A DNA stretch of 64,000 nt from Apostichopus japonicus (GCF_037975245.1 NC_092562.1:12342001-12406000); one strand, 5' to 3'. Shown: positions 1 through 12,455, numbered from the stretch's first letter. Program-made: numbers and translations. Notes: generated by a model not told the origin, from the letters alone.

Positions 1-462
1 ACCAAGCTAATTCCGAAAGATAATGACGTCACGGGGGGAACCGCCAATGTTACCAAAACTAAGTATGCCTAATATGCTAACCGAGATCAAAGCCGTAAAC
101 AATACGTCACGAACAGTAAACAAAATATCAGATGAGAATGGGTGCACAACAGTACAAGAAAGTTTCGTGTTCGTCAAACACTGTATACAGCGATAGCTTA
201 GTACCAGTGCACTCAGCCAGCCTAGCTGCCTATAAGTAAAGATTGGCTTGGACCTTCGAGCGAATCTTGTGTGTGCAGTGCGCCCTTCACCAGTTAAAGT
301 TTCGATTCCTATCGCCTATCCGCGCAACTTGGACTTGGGACACCAACAGCTCGCCGTCTACAAGACAATGCCGTTCCTAATCTATTTGGAGAAAGTATCT
401 TCAAATCTCGAGGAGATATAGAAACAAGTAGACCGGTAGTTGCGAAGCTGGATCGGAAATGA
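1..462 (+). other. Possible 5' non-coding exon and promoter region
   Basis: A good splice donor (GA|gtaagtgt) follows position 462, and the region before it has no long open frame: the ATG at 367 reaches a stop after 17 codons. It could be a non-coding first exon for the exons at 1690 and 2500. No TATA box or other core promoter is convincing. Joining 462 to 1690 gives only a short frame from the ATG at 459, so the link is inference. Confidence 0.25.
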
Positions 463-1689
463 GTAAGTGTATTTTCTGGCCTAGGCCTACTACAACAATG
501 ACTAACTTGGTATTATTACTATCTTACAGTAGGCTAATTCTTATAATTTCGTTCAGTTAGTAAGGCCCTAAATTAGGTACGGCGACGATAAAGTTAGGCG
601 TAGGCTAGGGCTATATTAACTTTTATTTGTGGTACATCATGAAAAATCCAGAATAACAAGCATAAGATGTTTACATGTCATTTTGCCCAATATTATAATG
701 TGCTCCCACCTATCTATATACTCAGAGTCATAGCTCATATGTTTCACAGTAAACGACTTCTTTACATTTTGCCATTTTTGTTGGTAGGGCTGCAATTTTA
801 GTTGCAAGAGAAAACGCTTGTGACAGGTAGTTTCAAACATATCAAATTGCTTTCTTAAATGAACTTTCATAACTTCCTTGTTATTTTCTTTCTCAATTTT
901 CAATACTTAGATTAATCTAGAAGCTGTTCCCCAACCAACTGCAGTGAAAATAAAGGCAGGATTCTGCAGAATGTACATCTCCCTCTAAAGGTAGCATGAT
1001 CTTATAGACATGTGCTTGATATTACCGAAAAACAGTTGGGAAATGGGGGAGGGGAGGGTGGTGACAGGCATTAAAGATTTAAGTAGTCAGTTTTGAACGG
1101 GATACAAGGAATCTCCACCAGTAAAACATTGAGGCATGTATATGGGGGGGGGGAAGCTACCAGACAAAAAGGAGGCAGGGGGGTTGGGGGGAGAAAATGT
1201 GGTAGAGAAGTGTAAGCTAGGGTAATACAAGGAAGAATGGAAAACTTTCATACATCTATAGAGTATTCTATAGCAGAAGTGAGTACAGGGGCCAAAATTT
1301 TAGAAACAGTACTCGTTGAAAGCAAAATAGCAATTAAAACTGCACATCGGGAAGGCTGACTAGGGGATAATATACATTGTATTTTATCCATCATATCCGC
1401 CTGCCTGACGAGAGTGGTTGAGGAGGCATACCTGATGGCTTCACAGGAAAATATAAAGGCTACAGCTATAGTTACTGAGAGAAGGGAGATTACATTGTAG
1501 TTATGAAACCAAGCTGAAGTCATTTGCAATGCTCATGGTGTGAGTGGCCCATATTTTTGCAGCCATATAAAGCAGGAGGATATGCTCTCCTTCAGAAAAG
1601 ATAAGTGAACCATCTAGGCAGCTGACCTCTGTCCAAGAGCAGCCTACTGTATGTGTGTGGTATAATACGTGTTTATTCTAATTTTCAGT

Positions 1690-1925
1690 GAATGTAACAC
1701 ATGTAGAAGTCCAGTGTTCACTGGTCCCCTACCACCATTGAAGTTGATGACTGGACCAACAGAGACAAGAACACCATCAAAGCAACCAGGGCCATCTCAC
1801 AGTGGCGATGATGGTCCGTCTACTGCTGTGGCATCCACATCGGGATACACCGAAAAACCGCCAGGTAGTCCGGACTACACTCCATCAGTTAACTCATCTG
1901 AACATGACAAAGATGACCCTTCAAG
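1690..1925 (+). CDS. Exon of unrecognised Pro/Ser/Thr-rich protein
   Basis: An acceptor (ctaattttcag) precedes 1690 and a donor (AAG|gtaatt) follows 1925; the frame between is open for 78 codons. The peptide starts ECNTC, then is rich in Pro, Ser, Thr and Gly with acidic patches (SGDDGPS, SEHDKDDPS), which suggests a disordered region. The first in-frame Met, at about 1747, is a possible start if the upstream exon is non-coding. The exon ends in phase 2, and the acceptor before 2500 fits that phase. I recognise no domain; function unknown. Confidence 0.4.
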
Positions 1926-2499
1926 GTAATTTTCAAGATTGATAGTAGATTAGTCTGGAAAATCAATTGGTGCCATAACTTCTGGAAAGAGGATCATTAT
2001 TAATTTTGACACCAACACTGTGGGGCAGTCTGGAATGTGTGGTGAGGCCATCAGTCTTTACTTCAATTAGCATATACATACTGTATCTGGTAGAGTTGTC
2101 ACAGCTGTATGTATGTGAACAAGAAATAAAGGCACAAACAAGTACGGTTGGATTTAACAGTGTATATTATATCTTCACTTGGCTGGATATCTGCTACTGA
2201 ATACAAATGGTGAAAGTTGCATCTTATACACTCTTTTACCATGGATTACAAGGGGATGGGACAGGATGTTACTCTGTCCACATGTTTACTTTACTACATA
2301 AACAGTGGTTAAGCTACTGAGACAATGACCACACATCCTGCTGAAGATTACATAATCCATAATATTAGGTGCACAAACAGGTGTAGGGTTTTTGTTGTAA
2401 TCAGTAAAAAATATATTGGACTTGTTCAGGCACAAGTTGTCAGGTAAAACCTGAACCATGTATCCACACCAATTGAGGTGTACTCAGCTGTCGCCTTAG

Positions 2500-2812
2500 T
2501 TGGGCATCCAAAGACTTGACCGACAACTGTGCCATGCCTATTGACCGAAATGGAGTGATTGGAATGCCTCTATCTAAATGGTATGTTTTTATGAACTATT
2601 ATTATATTATTCTTCATATCTTTACTATTCTACAGATTATGTATGGGAACTTCTTGACTGCTTGCAACAACTTCTGCAGAAGTGGAACTCTGGGAGAGGA
2701 GTGTTCTGTTCCTGTCAGAAAAGAGCCCCCACCCCTTGCAAGCTCCTATGTTCATCCGAACAATGAGGATGCCATAAAACAACACCGAAGCAGATTTCAA
2801 AAGCTTTGCTGA
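2500..2812 (+). CDS. Possible terminal exon of the unrecognised gene
   Basis: An acceptor-like cgccttag precedes 2500. The frame that continues from the exon ending at 1925 reads WASKDLTDNCAMPIDRNG and stays open to a TGA at 2812. A donor-like gtatgt at 2581 and an acceptor-like ctacag ending at 2635 would define a 55-base intron. Removing it creates an immediate TGA, so either the segment is read through or the real structure differs. A second frame after 2635 (DYVWELLDCLQQLLQKW) looks helical and could be the true one with another upstream exon. Low certainty. Confidence 0.3.
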
Positions 2813-2819
2813 AGTACTG

Positions 2820-3650
2820 TAGTTGATGGCCTCCCAAGTTCTAATTTTGTTTCATTGTAGTGGGGAGCAATCGACTCTGTGAATCATCTGTTCACATGGT
2901 GTATGGCACAGCTGCAGAGCAGTGTTAATTAACAGGTCGCTACCAGCCTTTAGGGAAGTTGCTAAAGTTTTACATTCAAGTTTTACTTACATCTGGTTTC
3001 CATTGTAACTAACTATTAGTAATGATAACATTATATTTAAAAAAAAGTTCCAATGACAAGTATTCCTTTCTAGAGAGCTTAGACTACTTACTATTTGTAT
3101 GCAACTTTGGCGTTTCAAACATGTTGCCAATTTTTTGTTTTTCTCAAAAAGAATTGACAGAAATTTGCTGTTTGTTCCCCGCATGGGATAAAATGTGATT
3201 TTTTTTAATCTCATTTATGATCAAGTAACCTTGATATTCCATGGATTAATGAACAATTTCAGATTGATTCTCATTACACTTTTATTAAAATGAAAGCCTA
3301 AGCTCTCCAGATCCCATTGACATAGTGGTTTAGGGTACTTTATTGAAACTATTCTTCTATTTTAACCTAGTATATTTGAGATTTCAATCATCCAGATTTT
3401 GTTGGCAGGCTTCTAGAAGTGACAGCTTTGCTTACAAGAGAGAATACATACAAAAATTAACTTGAGTATTTATTATTTATTACTATTATGTACTTCCAAA
3501 ACTTGAAAATGTAAAATTTCATCCAAGATTGTATCCAAAAATGTAAGCTGGAATTCCAAAACGTTCACCATTCAGCCACAAAACAGACAGGACTGAACCC
3601 TGTTTCTATAAAACTTTGCAGAAATGATACTATGACTTGGCATAAACAGT
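2820..3650. other. No gene seen
   Basis: AT-rich sequence with no open frame that has splice signals or a recognisable domain. It lies between the unrecognised plus-strand exons and the minus-strand P2X7-tail-like pseudogene. Confidence 0.5.
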
Positions 3651-3658
3651 CCACATTC

Positions 3659-3814
3659 TCACAGTCTTGATAATTGAAATCCTTCATACTGTTCAGATGG
3701 TAAAGCTTCTCTAATCCTCCTCACTGCATAGGATGGGAGAACAACATAAATCTCCTTCCCTAAAAACTGCTAGCTCATCGTGCAAGTTGTCTGTATGCTG
3801 TGTGTCTGTATTTC
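3659..3814 (-). pseudogene. P2X7-tail-like gene, last exon (broken)
   Basis: Minus-strand exon after an acceptor (gattattttacag). It continues the previous exon in phase (GA|G) and reads KYRHTAYRQLAR, the hallmark of the cytoplasmic P2X7 C-terminal-like domain common in marine invertebrate genomes. The next codon, expected Trp, is TGA. A few bases on, a run of five T (six needed) shifts the frame. The rest in the shifted frame, FLGKEIYVVLPSYAVRRIR to a TGA at 3659-3661, again matches the family. One nonsense change plus one frameshift suggest a decayed copy. The T run alone could be a sequencing error; the TGA is harder to dismiss. Confidence 0.75.
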
Positions 3815-4341
3815 CTGTAAAATAATCATATGAAAACCAGCTATAAAAGATGAAGACGCACAAAAGCTTGGTAGCCATCTGGGGACGTCAATTTTAAAAT
3901 AAATTTCTATATAATTTCCAGAATTTGCTTGGCCCCTAAATCTGCCTCCCGTAAAGTAAGCCTAGCTATGCCATTTATACAAACTGATCATTGTATCTCT
4001 GGGACTAAAATTTGTAAATGGATCGTGCACAAGCATGGTGGACATTTTTTTGTGTGGCATTTGGTTCCATGGCTCAGTGTTAATGACTACTATGTCAGTC
4101 AGCATGATAAGGGTTAACCTCAAGGGCATTACACAAGTTTTTGGACAAAATGACCTAATCAGAAGCAGGTTTTGAACATGGTGCACAAATTTTCTTGATC
4201 AAATCTATATCTTAATGTTATTCCTTTCACAACGAAACAAAACTAAACTATGAATACACCCTCTGTATTGTTACATCTTTCAACAGCAGGTCAGAGCAAT
4301 GAATAAAGGTATACAACAAAAATAATGTATTCTATACTTAC

Positions 4342-4568
4342 TCTTGGATCTTGTTTTCCTGTGCCTGTGCACGTCCACCATACTGTTGACGGTACATGTA
4401 GTAGGTTGTCTGAAGAAACAATGGGTTCAGGCACATAGCTTCAAAACCTGGGTGTAAGGTGATGCATGCAGCATATTCTTCATCCATCACAGTCCTTACT
4501 TATCTATTTCGCTGCAGCATCTACACTCCCTTGCTGTAGGCATCACAGCACATAGGCCACAATGACAC
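4342..4568 (-). pseudogene. P2X7-tail-like gene, zinc-cysteine exon (frameshifted)
   Basis: Minus-strand exon between an acceptor (attgtttacag) and a donor (CAAGA|gtaagtat). Its first part reads CHCGLCAVMPTARECRCC, the Cys-rich metal-binding core of the P2X7 C-terminal-like family. The first complete codon follows a split codon that would be Trp in the family (WC.CG.C). At about 4498 one base is missing: EIDK is followed by TAA, whereas one base over the frame continues VRTVMDEEYAACITLHPGF and FLQTTYYMYRQQYGGRA, both family-typical. The exon is therefore recognisable end to end but not translatable as one frame. In vertebrate P2X7 this region is the cytoplasmic ballast; in invertebrates the domain mostly stands alone and its role is unknown. 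Confidence 0.82.
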
Positions 4569-5289
4569 CTGTAAACAATACAAACCAGTTCAAATAATAT
4601 ACAGCCAATTCAATGACTTCATACCGACCTCAATTATTGGGGCATACTGTACTAACATGTCAAAATAGAAAAGGGCACCTCTGAAGGGCAATCTACCGTT
4701 GAAGCTCCTTACAAGTAACATCACTAGTAAGGAGGGGGTAGCCTCTTCTTAGAAGTCTTGCCTCTGTTGGGACAATGCTGCAAAGGAAAATAAAACAGGC
4801 CGATGTTGCCTCGTTTCCAACTCTTTCCCACTTCTGAATCCATTCCCTAGATTGAGAAAATCTGGTTATGAAATTAGCTGAAGCGGAAACGACAAAAAGC
4901 TGGTGTGAGGTGCCACCTTCTCCCTCCCCCACCCTTTCCCTGATTTGTGGTAACTTCACTAATTTGCCACTAGGCCTACAACTGCTAGGAAATTAATAAT
5001 AGGCCACCTCTGAATTTGTTGTGCACTCTTCCAATTGGCTCCTTCAATCTACTAACCAAATGAAATATGTCTGTGTGACATGTTCCTGGGGCATGTGCTG
5101 CCACAACTTTTAAGGAAAATAGTAACTTCCTTAACTTAACTCGACCGCACATTCATGTTAATTTTGCTGCCCCATCAACAAATTGGCTAGCTAAGTGTAT
5201 GAGCAAAGTTAGGAAACATTTATCGGTTCTAGGCCTAACTAGTGACACAACTATCCTATATACAGTATAGTACGCTTGGCGTAACGTTA

Positions 5290-5472
5290 CCGTTATATTC
5301 CGTCAAGACGATCAATTTCGATATCGCTGTCCGATCCCGCTTCCTCTTCGCTGGTCTCCGGTTCGAACATGTAGGGAAAAACTTCCCCAGGATCGTCCAC
5401 CATGTCCTCCATTTCCCTTACTTCTTCGCCGTTGCTATCTAAATACTGTGTGTCAATGCCACCGGCAGCCAT
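5290..5472 (-). pseudogene. P2X7-tail-like gene, first exon
   Basis: The minus-strand start ATG at 5472 gives MAAGGIDTQYLDSNGEE and then a strongly acidic stretch containing PYMFEPE and SEEEAGSDSD. The PY.FEPE motif with an acidic tail is the usual N-terminus of stand-alone P2X7-tail-like proteins and should lead to the Cys-rich exon at 4568. The frame ends in TAA just before a possible donor (CG|gtaacg), so the real donor is not resolved and this may be a further lesion. An upstream Met at 5571 extends the frame, but the family pattern favours 5472. Confidence 0.55.
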
Positions 5473-5599
5473 TTCCCGATATGTATAAGCTATGGTGTGC
5501 TGTGTATATATGCGTACTACAGTGCATGTATAGAAACTGTATGTGGTACTGGTAGCAATAAGCAGTTCCAAGCGACGATATCATGCACTTTCGACTTGG

Positions 5600-7000
5600 T
5601 AAACAAATGACGTCATTTGTTTTCGGCTTTCCCTGAACGAGTTAATCTAGCCGATTTTTGCGTAGTTTATGTTGCTTGATAGGAAGAAAATGCAAGGAAT
5701 TTATGAAAAAAGAAGTCAATGGATGTTTTGTTCGATGTCTTATGTATCAATTTGTGATTTTTCATCTTAATCCAAATCTTAACTTTCTTGTAACAGACTG
5801 CTGAAAAAGGTAATATTTTCGAGAAGTTTGAGATTTCTCCATACCCAATGCACTGCGCAAAACATATACAGTTTGCACTCTTCTGCGCTCCCCCCCGTGA
5901 CGTCACTGATTCTATTACGTAATAGTACTTTTTACCGATTTCTACCCCTTTGGAGACGGAAAAAAATCGCGGTGTTGGGTTTTTGTTAATGTAAGAATTG
6001 TTAAGTTTAATATTATGTAAAGTCAAGTCTACGTGTCGCTTGACCTTTAATCTCTACTGTACATCACTTGATATCTACTGATCAATTCTCTGCTGATCAG
6101 TTCTCTACTGAGAATTTGAGGTTACCATGCTACACAGTTCATGACAATGGGATCAACATCACAGATTTTCACTTGACACACAATAAAAGTTTAACTATAT
6201 TAAAACATATATGTAGCTTCAATGGCATTGTTAATGGATATAAGAAGAATACAGAGGAATTAGTCATCTTAAATGCATAAATCTGACCCTTGTCAAATGC
6301 ATTAGTTACACTGCATTTCTAGAGAATCTTCATTCAGTTGAAGCAAGTGTATTTGATTTGACAATTAATGTAACTTTGCAAGTGAAGGATCACATTTACA
6401 AGTCTGACCATTCTCCTACACAAATGTGATATTTACATACATGCAATATGGTATACAGTATATATTCTAACACACTGACTGTATGTTAATGAATATCATC
6501 CCTTACCTCACACATTATAAGTTGTCAATGATCTTAGAGCTCTCACTGTGACAATCAAAAGGCATATACACGACTTTATAGATCATATTTTACCAGTTTT
6601 CCTTGCTTACATTTCATTGGGAACAAAAGTCTTTAACAAAATCTTGTTATTTTTTTATGATAAAGGTGACAAGTAAGTTAGTTAACTTTGACTTAAAAAT
6701 GTTCTCTTTGTATTACCAAACAGTACATATTAAAACTTGAACGTAAAACTGCACAATATTTTTGAGGTTTTTGGTATCAACTGCCATTCTATGATGCAAA
6801 ACCCCATTCTGTGAACATGAGTTTATCACTAAAAATAAGTTGAAAAGTTGAAAGAGAAAAGTCCACCAACTGGAGTTTTAACTTAGCATCAAATCTGTAG
6901 CTCATACTAACTAATATTCATGCAATGTTACCAAATACTGTATTTGGGCACAACATCTCAAAAATGAAACAGAGCTAGCATGATATATGAGATACTAAGA
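5600..7000. other. No gene seen
   Basis: AT-rich sequence without a supported exon on either strand. A 119-codon minus-strand frame at 5667-6026 has composition typical of chance frames in AT-rich DNA (many Lys, Asn, Ile) and no splice or domain support. It may be intron of the EGF-containing minus-strand gene or intergenic. Confidence 0.4.
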
Positions 7001-7008
7001 ATACTTAC

Positions 7009-7098
7009 CACTCTCACATGTTGGACCTGCAAAGTTTGGAGGGCAGTTGCAGACGTCACCATCACAGACACCATTCACACAAGGAAATTGCTGACAAC
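7009..7098 (-). CDS. EGF-like domain exon (second of two seen)
   Basis: Minus-strand exon of 90 bases between an acceptor (tttactag) and a donor (AGTG|gtaagtat), phase 1 at both ends. It reads CQQFPCVNGVCDGDVCNCPP then NFAGPTCE: six cysteines in the EGF spacing, with the final C.C....G..C loop. Symmetric phase-1 exons carrying one EGF repeat each are the classic shuffled module of extracellular and membrane proteins. It follows the exon at 7936-8040 in transcription order and matches its phase. No Ca-binding D.D/N.E start is evident. The rest of the protein, signal peptide and any membrane segment are not visible here. Confidence 0.85.
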
Positions 7099-7935
7099 CT
7101 AGTAAATAGTGACAAAGAAATGATAACATATGATGAGAAACAAATCCAAGGTAAAGAAAGAAAATATATTTCAATGTGATATCAAATGCTGAAATGGTTT
7201 TGTTACAAAGTTTGGATGATTGGAGCAACCAGCTGTTCCTGTTAATGCAGACATGAGAGGTTACCAATAGCTGAGAAGAGATGGTCAAATATTGTACATT
7301 GTGTTAATTATCCTGATTGCAAAAGACCTTTAAGTTTCCTTCACAAAATGTTAAAGAAAACAAAGTAAACTACAAATTTTTCCTTCACTTTAAACATTTT
7401 CAGAACAAACATTAAAATATGTTCAGTTTGAACTGAAAATACACAATAACTTTCATAACAACATCAGGAGAAAACATAAAGCATGAGAAAGGTATGTAAA
7501 ATATGTTACAGAAGACTGATAAAATTACGTCGGCAGTACGTACTTCTTGTGTTACCTATCCAGATTCAAGTACTAGGCTTAACAACACAACCAGAATGAA
7601 AACAGCTTGAGTTGGCAAAGACCCAGGCTTTACTTAACTTTTCTAACATTATTCTATGTAAGACACTAGCATATACTGTATATGCAATAGTGACACACCC
7701 TACCAAAGAGTGGTTAACTGTGTATGGCCTGAATTGTTGACTGTCTTGGGCCTAATGTCGAAGACAATCATAAATAAATGTGTGATGATTAATGAGTAAA
7801 ACAGCACAAGTAATATTCAACATGTTCATTTCAAACTGAAAATACCATAAATTTTATATAATAACATCAGAAGAGAACATAAAGCAAGATACAGATGATG
7901 TAAGATATGATAAAATTTAGAATGTCAGTACATAC

Positions 7936-8040
7936 TGAATGCACAAAATGGCTGAACTAATCCTGCTGGACAATTGCACATGTCTGGAGACCCAGGCATA
8001 CAAGTACCTCCAAAGTAGCAAGGAAAGTTACTGCAGTCCA
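7936..8040 (-). CDS. EGF-like domain exon (first of two seen)
   Basis: Minus-strand exon of 105 bases, acceptor ttcttgacag and donor TTCA|gtatgtac, phase 1-1. It reads DCSNFPCYFGGTCMPGS then PDMCNCPAGLVQPFC: six cysteines in EGF order. The spacing C-x(4)-C-x(6)-C-x(7)-C-x-C-x(7)-C is slightly long in the middle. With the exon at 7009-7098 it makes two tandem EGF repeats of one minus-strand gene whose other exons I could not find. The product is presumably secreted or a transmembrane ectodomain (inference from the family). Confidence 0.82.
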
Positions 8041-8044
8041 CTGT

Positions 8045-10990
8045 CAAGAAAAATATTATTCAGTCAAATTACAATCAGGTCAAGACACATTTATGATAGC
8101 TGGTTTATGTGACAAAATATTATCTTATCTACTAATGGAATTAGAAACAGATTGACCAACTCTCTGACAATTTCTCTGAAACTTTGGTGTGCTTGATACA
8201 ATATATAAATAAATACACATAGTGTACAGGGATTAATTGACACTTCTGTGACCTGCTAAGCTGTTATGAAATGTAGTTCACATTTAAGGACTGCTGTACT
8301 CTACAGTACAAACAAGGGAAATAAAAGATCAACATTCCTACATAGGTATTGTCCATCTGTTAACGGTATTTTAAAATAGCCTAGCACAAGTAGACCCTTC
8401 AAACTAACAACCCAATGTGTAGACTTTAAATTTTATGTTTGGCCTTATACTGCACAGGCTGAAGTATAGAGGCTTTTGAAAGCCTTGAGGCCGCACTTTG
8501 CTGACCCGTGGTACAGTCCATTATGTACTGCGGTATGTGGTAAGTTCTCCATCCATTTGTAGAACTTTATAGATTGGTTGTTGCTTTCAATATTTGACCT
8601 TGTAATTGATTTAGGAGTGCTTTTAATGTGAAAGTGTATACTAGTCCTTACACAATTTGTGTTCAATACATTAGGCCCATAAATACTTACCATAATAAAG
8701 CAAACATTAATATAAAAGAAGGTTTTCGCTGTTGATTTTAATCTATGGAATTTCTGGTGTCACTTGCAATTACAAATCATTAAGGGACCATGACCGTGCT
8801 GATTTCAAAGATGCTGTATGCCTCGTGTATCACAGCTTAGTGTATATTCTGGGGCTGAACAATGTGTGTACATCTAGGAATGTGTACACATAGTCAGTTG
8901 GTGAAATGGTGCTGAAGTTATTTATCAGTATAGTAATTTATGTAAACCTTGGTAATATTTGTTATCTCATACTATCTGATACTGAAAGCATTTCTTGAAA
9001 TTCCCATTAATGGCATCAATGCAGTACCAAAGTCTTAGCAAGAGCCCAAAAGGTACAATGGTTCCTTGCTTTGGGGAATAGTAAAATGTTAAATTGTATG
9101 TCACCAATCAATATCATAATATTTATGCTCAAATGTATGTACCAGCTATTAAATAACAACTAAATATTACAAGTTTAAATATAATCTGATTTTAGGTTGT
9201 GGAGTTATTGCAATTCTAAAATTCTCAAAACTTAATTGGTCCCAAAAGTATTTGACCCAGACAAAGTGACTCAAAGATATATTTGCCCCCAAAAAATTAA
9301 CCCAAAAAAGTGGGGGCCCAAATGATCCCAAAAATATTGGGCCATAAGAATATGTGCCAAAATGCATTTTAAGTGGAAATAAAATCTGAGCCCATCTTAC
9401 CAAAAATTGGACCTCAAATTGTTGAGGCCCTGATGGCCGACATTTACCAGCTCTTTGGTTGGGGAGTGTTAGGATACAATAAATATTGTGTATTATTTTG
9501 AAAGAGCCACAAATTCCTAGAGTAGTAGTTTTGTCTTATTGGTGTTTTGAAGAATAATCCCAAAATGGTCCCTATTTTTCTACAACTTTCACTGCACTTT
9601 ACTGCAAAGATGCAACTAACAACCAGAATGTGTGTTTATATTTCTATAAATTGTTCAAAAGGAGTATGCCAGAAAAATCCAGCACAAAGCTGAACTGGTA
9701 TACATGCTTGGATCTTTCAGTGAATCAAGAGAGAGATTAACATTACCTCCAGAATACCATATTGTTGCATTTCCTGTACTCAGAAGTCTTGCATACTAAG
9801 ATAGCCTATTTGTTCTTTTGTCATAATATCATACTATGGCCTAGTTGTTAAACCAAAGCCTGATATCTACTGCTATCCAGTGTTAATAGACACTACACCT
9901 ATTCATATATTCAACGACTAGTTGGACACGTTGATTGTGTTGGAACAGAAGTTAACATCGTTAAAACTCATCTCACAAGGATCTCCAGTCTTCGCAAAGA
10001 ACTACCAGAATATCTTCAGACTAATCCCTACCTTGGTACTTAGTAAAGTACTTTTAATTATAATCACATATCCTGTAACTAAGCTTAAGAACTGTTTTAA
10101 GTAATTACAGCAATTGATTTTTACCGTAACATTTAAAATTGTACATATTGGTAAAAGAAGGTGATTGAATGAGAATTATATTTGATCAAAACATATAACG
10201 ATGCTATCTTTCCATATATTGTCTACCTACGTACAGTACGTAACTTATTGGAAGGATTTCTCTGTTGTCACAAGAGTTATTGCAATGTAATGATTATGTG
10301 GGCAGAAAATGTTCCCAAAGCCCATTTGAGGTGGAAACTAGAGCAGCAATGCTGTAGTGGCTCAACCACATCATCTGATATTAATGGAAAACCAATTCAG
10401 TGGAGGACTGCCATGAGTTTGTAGTACAGTGTTGTATGTATGCACTGTTTAATTAACTAACCAATGTGGTAAAGCACTGGTAACTGAACAACACAAGGGA
10501 ATCAGGTAACACTGATTAGTAAATTCTGCCCCGAAAGTAATTCTTGCAAATTCATCATGGAATTGATGACAAAGAGGGTGCTTTCCCACTTGATCTTGTG
10601 CAGTTGATGAGATCCTGAACTGATCAACCACTCTTCTGTGTGGGAACGCTCCCTGGGTCAAAATCAGATCTCTAGATGTTGATCTTCCGATGGGGGTAAA
10701 ACAGATCTCGAGAGCAGTTGATAAAAGTTCTGGGTGTAAAGCTCAGTGGTTCAAGGTGACCCGAGATCACGGTGACCTATCACAATAATATGACGTAGCA
10801 TCCTTTCTTTAACCACAGTTAAACGTGCAAAACTTGGCGTAGGACTTTTGTACAGTATTATGTAGATTCACAAGCGTCTACTCACAGAACATATGTAGTT
10901 AATTGAAGAAAGTACACAGCATATTCATTTGGCATACACTTATACTATGCACTGTTGAAACAACATGGCTGTGAAAAATGTCATCGGCAA
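8045..10990. other. No gene seen; one CCCAAAA-rich stretch
   Basis: I see no supported exon. From about 9235 to 9420 there is an irregular series of CCCAAAA/TTGGGG-type words at roughly 15-25 base spacing, perhaps a decayed tandem repeat. The minus-strand frame over it (9167-9403) is rich in Phe, Gly and Trp only because of that repeat. From 10450 to 10740 the base composition is a little richer in GC, but I can assign nothing. Confidence 0.4.
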
Positions 10991-10997
10991 AATATAG

Positions 10998-11215
10998 TCC
11001 GATGAAAAAATAGGATTTCTCATTGACATATGGGGAAGCACAGAGATTTCTAAAGAGATTCTTAAGATGTACAGAACTTCCCGGAATTCTTCGGTGTTGA
11101 AAGAAATTTGTGAGAACTTTGTAGTGCAGGATATACAAGGTCGGCAAAGGAAGTAAAAAATAAACTTCATAAATTAAAAAGAGACTACAAGAAAGTTGTT
11201 GACCACTTTGCTTAG
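10998..11215 (+). pseudogene. Myb/SANT-like DNA-binding domain fragment (frameshifted)
   Basis: The plus strand reads SDEKIGFLIDIWGS then RTSRNSSVLKEICENFVVQD in one frame. After a shift at about 11135-11150 it reads SAKEVKNKLHKLKRDYKKVV in another, ending at TAG 11213-11215. Together these match the trihelix Myb/SANT-like domain (type 4): the first helix with IDIWG, a middle helix, then the basic recognition helix with K.KLK..Y. The codon before SDEK, expected Trp, is TAG. At least one frameshift and one stop make it a relic. Such domains occur in Harbinger-type transposon companion proteins and in host genes; which one applies here cannot be told. Confidence 0.65.
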
Positions 11216-11219
11216 TTTG

Positions 11220-11706
11220 TGGCTGCACCCTATGGGAAGTCCCCCGGGGGACACGTGGTTGTGGTGCACGGTGGTGCCCCAGGACAGATTGATTGAATTG
11301 TGCACACTTTGGTGTGTAGGTGTGACAAGTTACAAATGACCAGGGTTAAGTTGTAAAGTCGTGTGAGAGGGCCTTGGCCCTGAACAAGACTGTAAACCTA
11401 AAATTATAAATTATATTATCAGTCGGGGAAAGTGTTGTGAATTTATCATTATTTATTAGCACAACATTCCGTTTAGAGCTACTTATAAAGACCTAAATAA
11501 TAGGCAAAACATGCCCCAGAATGCACTGGCGGAGGACCCCCAGAAAACCCCATACATGGGAAATGGTTTAACTCACCCCACGGAAGCACCCCTATTTCAA
11601 AAATACTTCATTCGCATCTGGCACCCACAAGTTCAACCCCTACATTAATCATTCTAGTTAAATTTGGAATTTGGCCCCCATCTCTAAAATCCTGGTCTTG
11701 GTGGTA
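11220..11706. other. No gene seen
   Basis: Intergenic sequence with short G-rich and C-rich words (ccccgggggaca near 11240). No open frame with support. Confidence 0.4.
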
Positions 11707-12455
11707 CATGTAGCAAGGGGCGGGGGAGGGGGGGAGGCGCTGCATAGGACCAAAGGAACATTGGCAGAAATTAGTCCTCTAGTTTTCAGTTATATTTAGT
11801 CATGGGGGGGTGGGGTGGCTGGATGGGTTTCCTTTTCTTTCTCTAATGAATTCCATGATCTGGACGAAGAGGGGGGGGGGTGGAATGGAGGTCAAAGTTT
11901 TATTTCAAATTAGAAAAATGTCTTCAGAACTCCATGATATTGGCGTATAAAGTATTTACCAATGAATCAAATTGTTATAGTATACAGGTCGTAATAATGA
12001 TTGCAGACTAGGAAAATAAAGATATAGGTTTTAGGACGTACAGTACAGTAGTTAAAGAGTATTTGGCAGGCTATCAAAATCACATGTAGCAAGGGGGGGG
12101 GGGGGGAGGCGCTGCATAGGACCAAAGGAACATTGGCAGAAATTAGTCCTCTAGTTTTCAGTTATATTTAGTCATGGGGGAGTGGGGTGGCTGGATGCGT
12201 TTCCTTTTCATTCTCTAATGAATTCCATGATCTGGACGAAGAGGGGGGGCAGGGGGGGGGTGGAATGGAGGTCAAAGTTTTATTTCAAATTAGAAAAATG
12301 TCTTCAGAACTCCATGATATTGGCGTATTAAGGATTTACCAATGAATCAAATTGTTATAGTATACAGGTCGGAATAATGATTGTAGACTAGGAAAATAAA
12401 GATATATGTCTTAGGACGTAGTTAAAGAGTATTTGGCAGGCTATCAAAATCACAT
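11707..12455 (+). repeat. Direct tandem duplication, about 376-base unit, two copies
   Basis: Copy 1 runs 11707-12082 and copy 2 runs 12083-about 12455. Both begin catgtagcaagggg and end ggctatcaaaatcacat. They share the same order of words (ggaggcgctgcataggacc, cagttatatttagtcatgg, gaattccatgatctggacg, tccatgatattggcgtat) and differ mainly in G-run lengths and a few substitutions. The high identity suggests a recent duplication. No coding content. Confidence 0.9.

Noticed and set aside
9167-9403. Gly/Phe/Trp-rich minus frame
   Set aside because: Product of the CCCAAAA-type low-complexity stretch.
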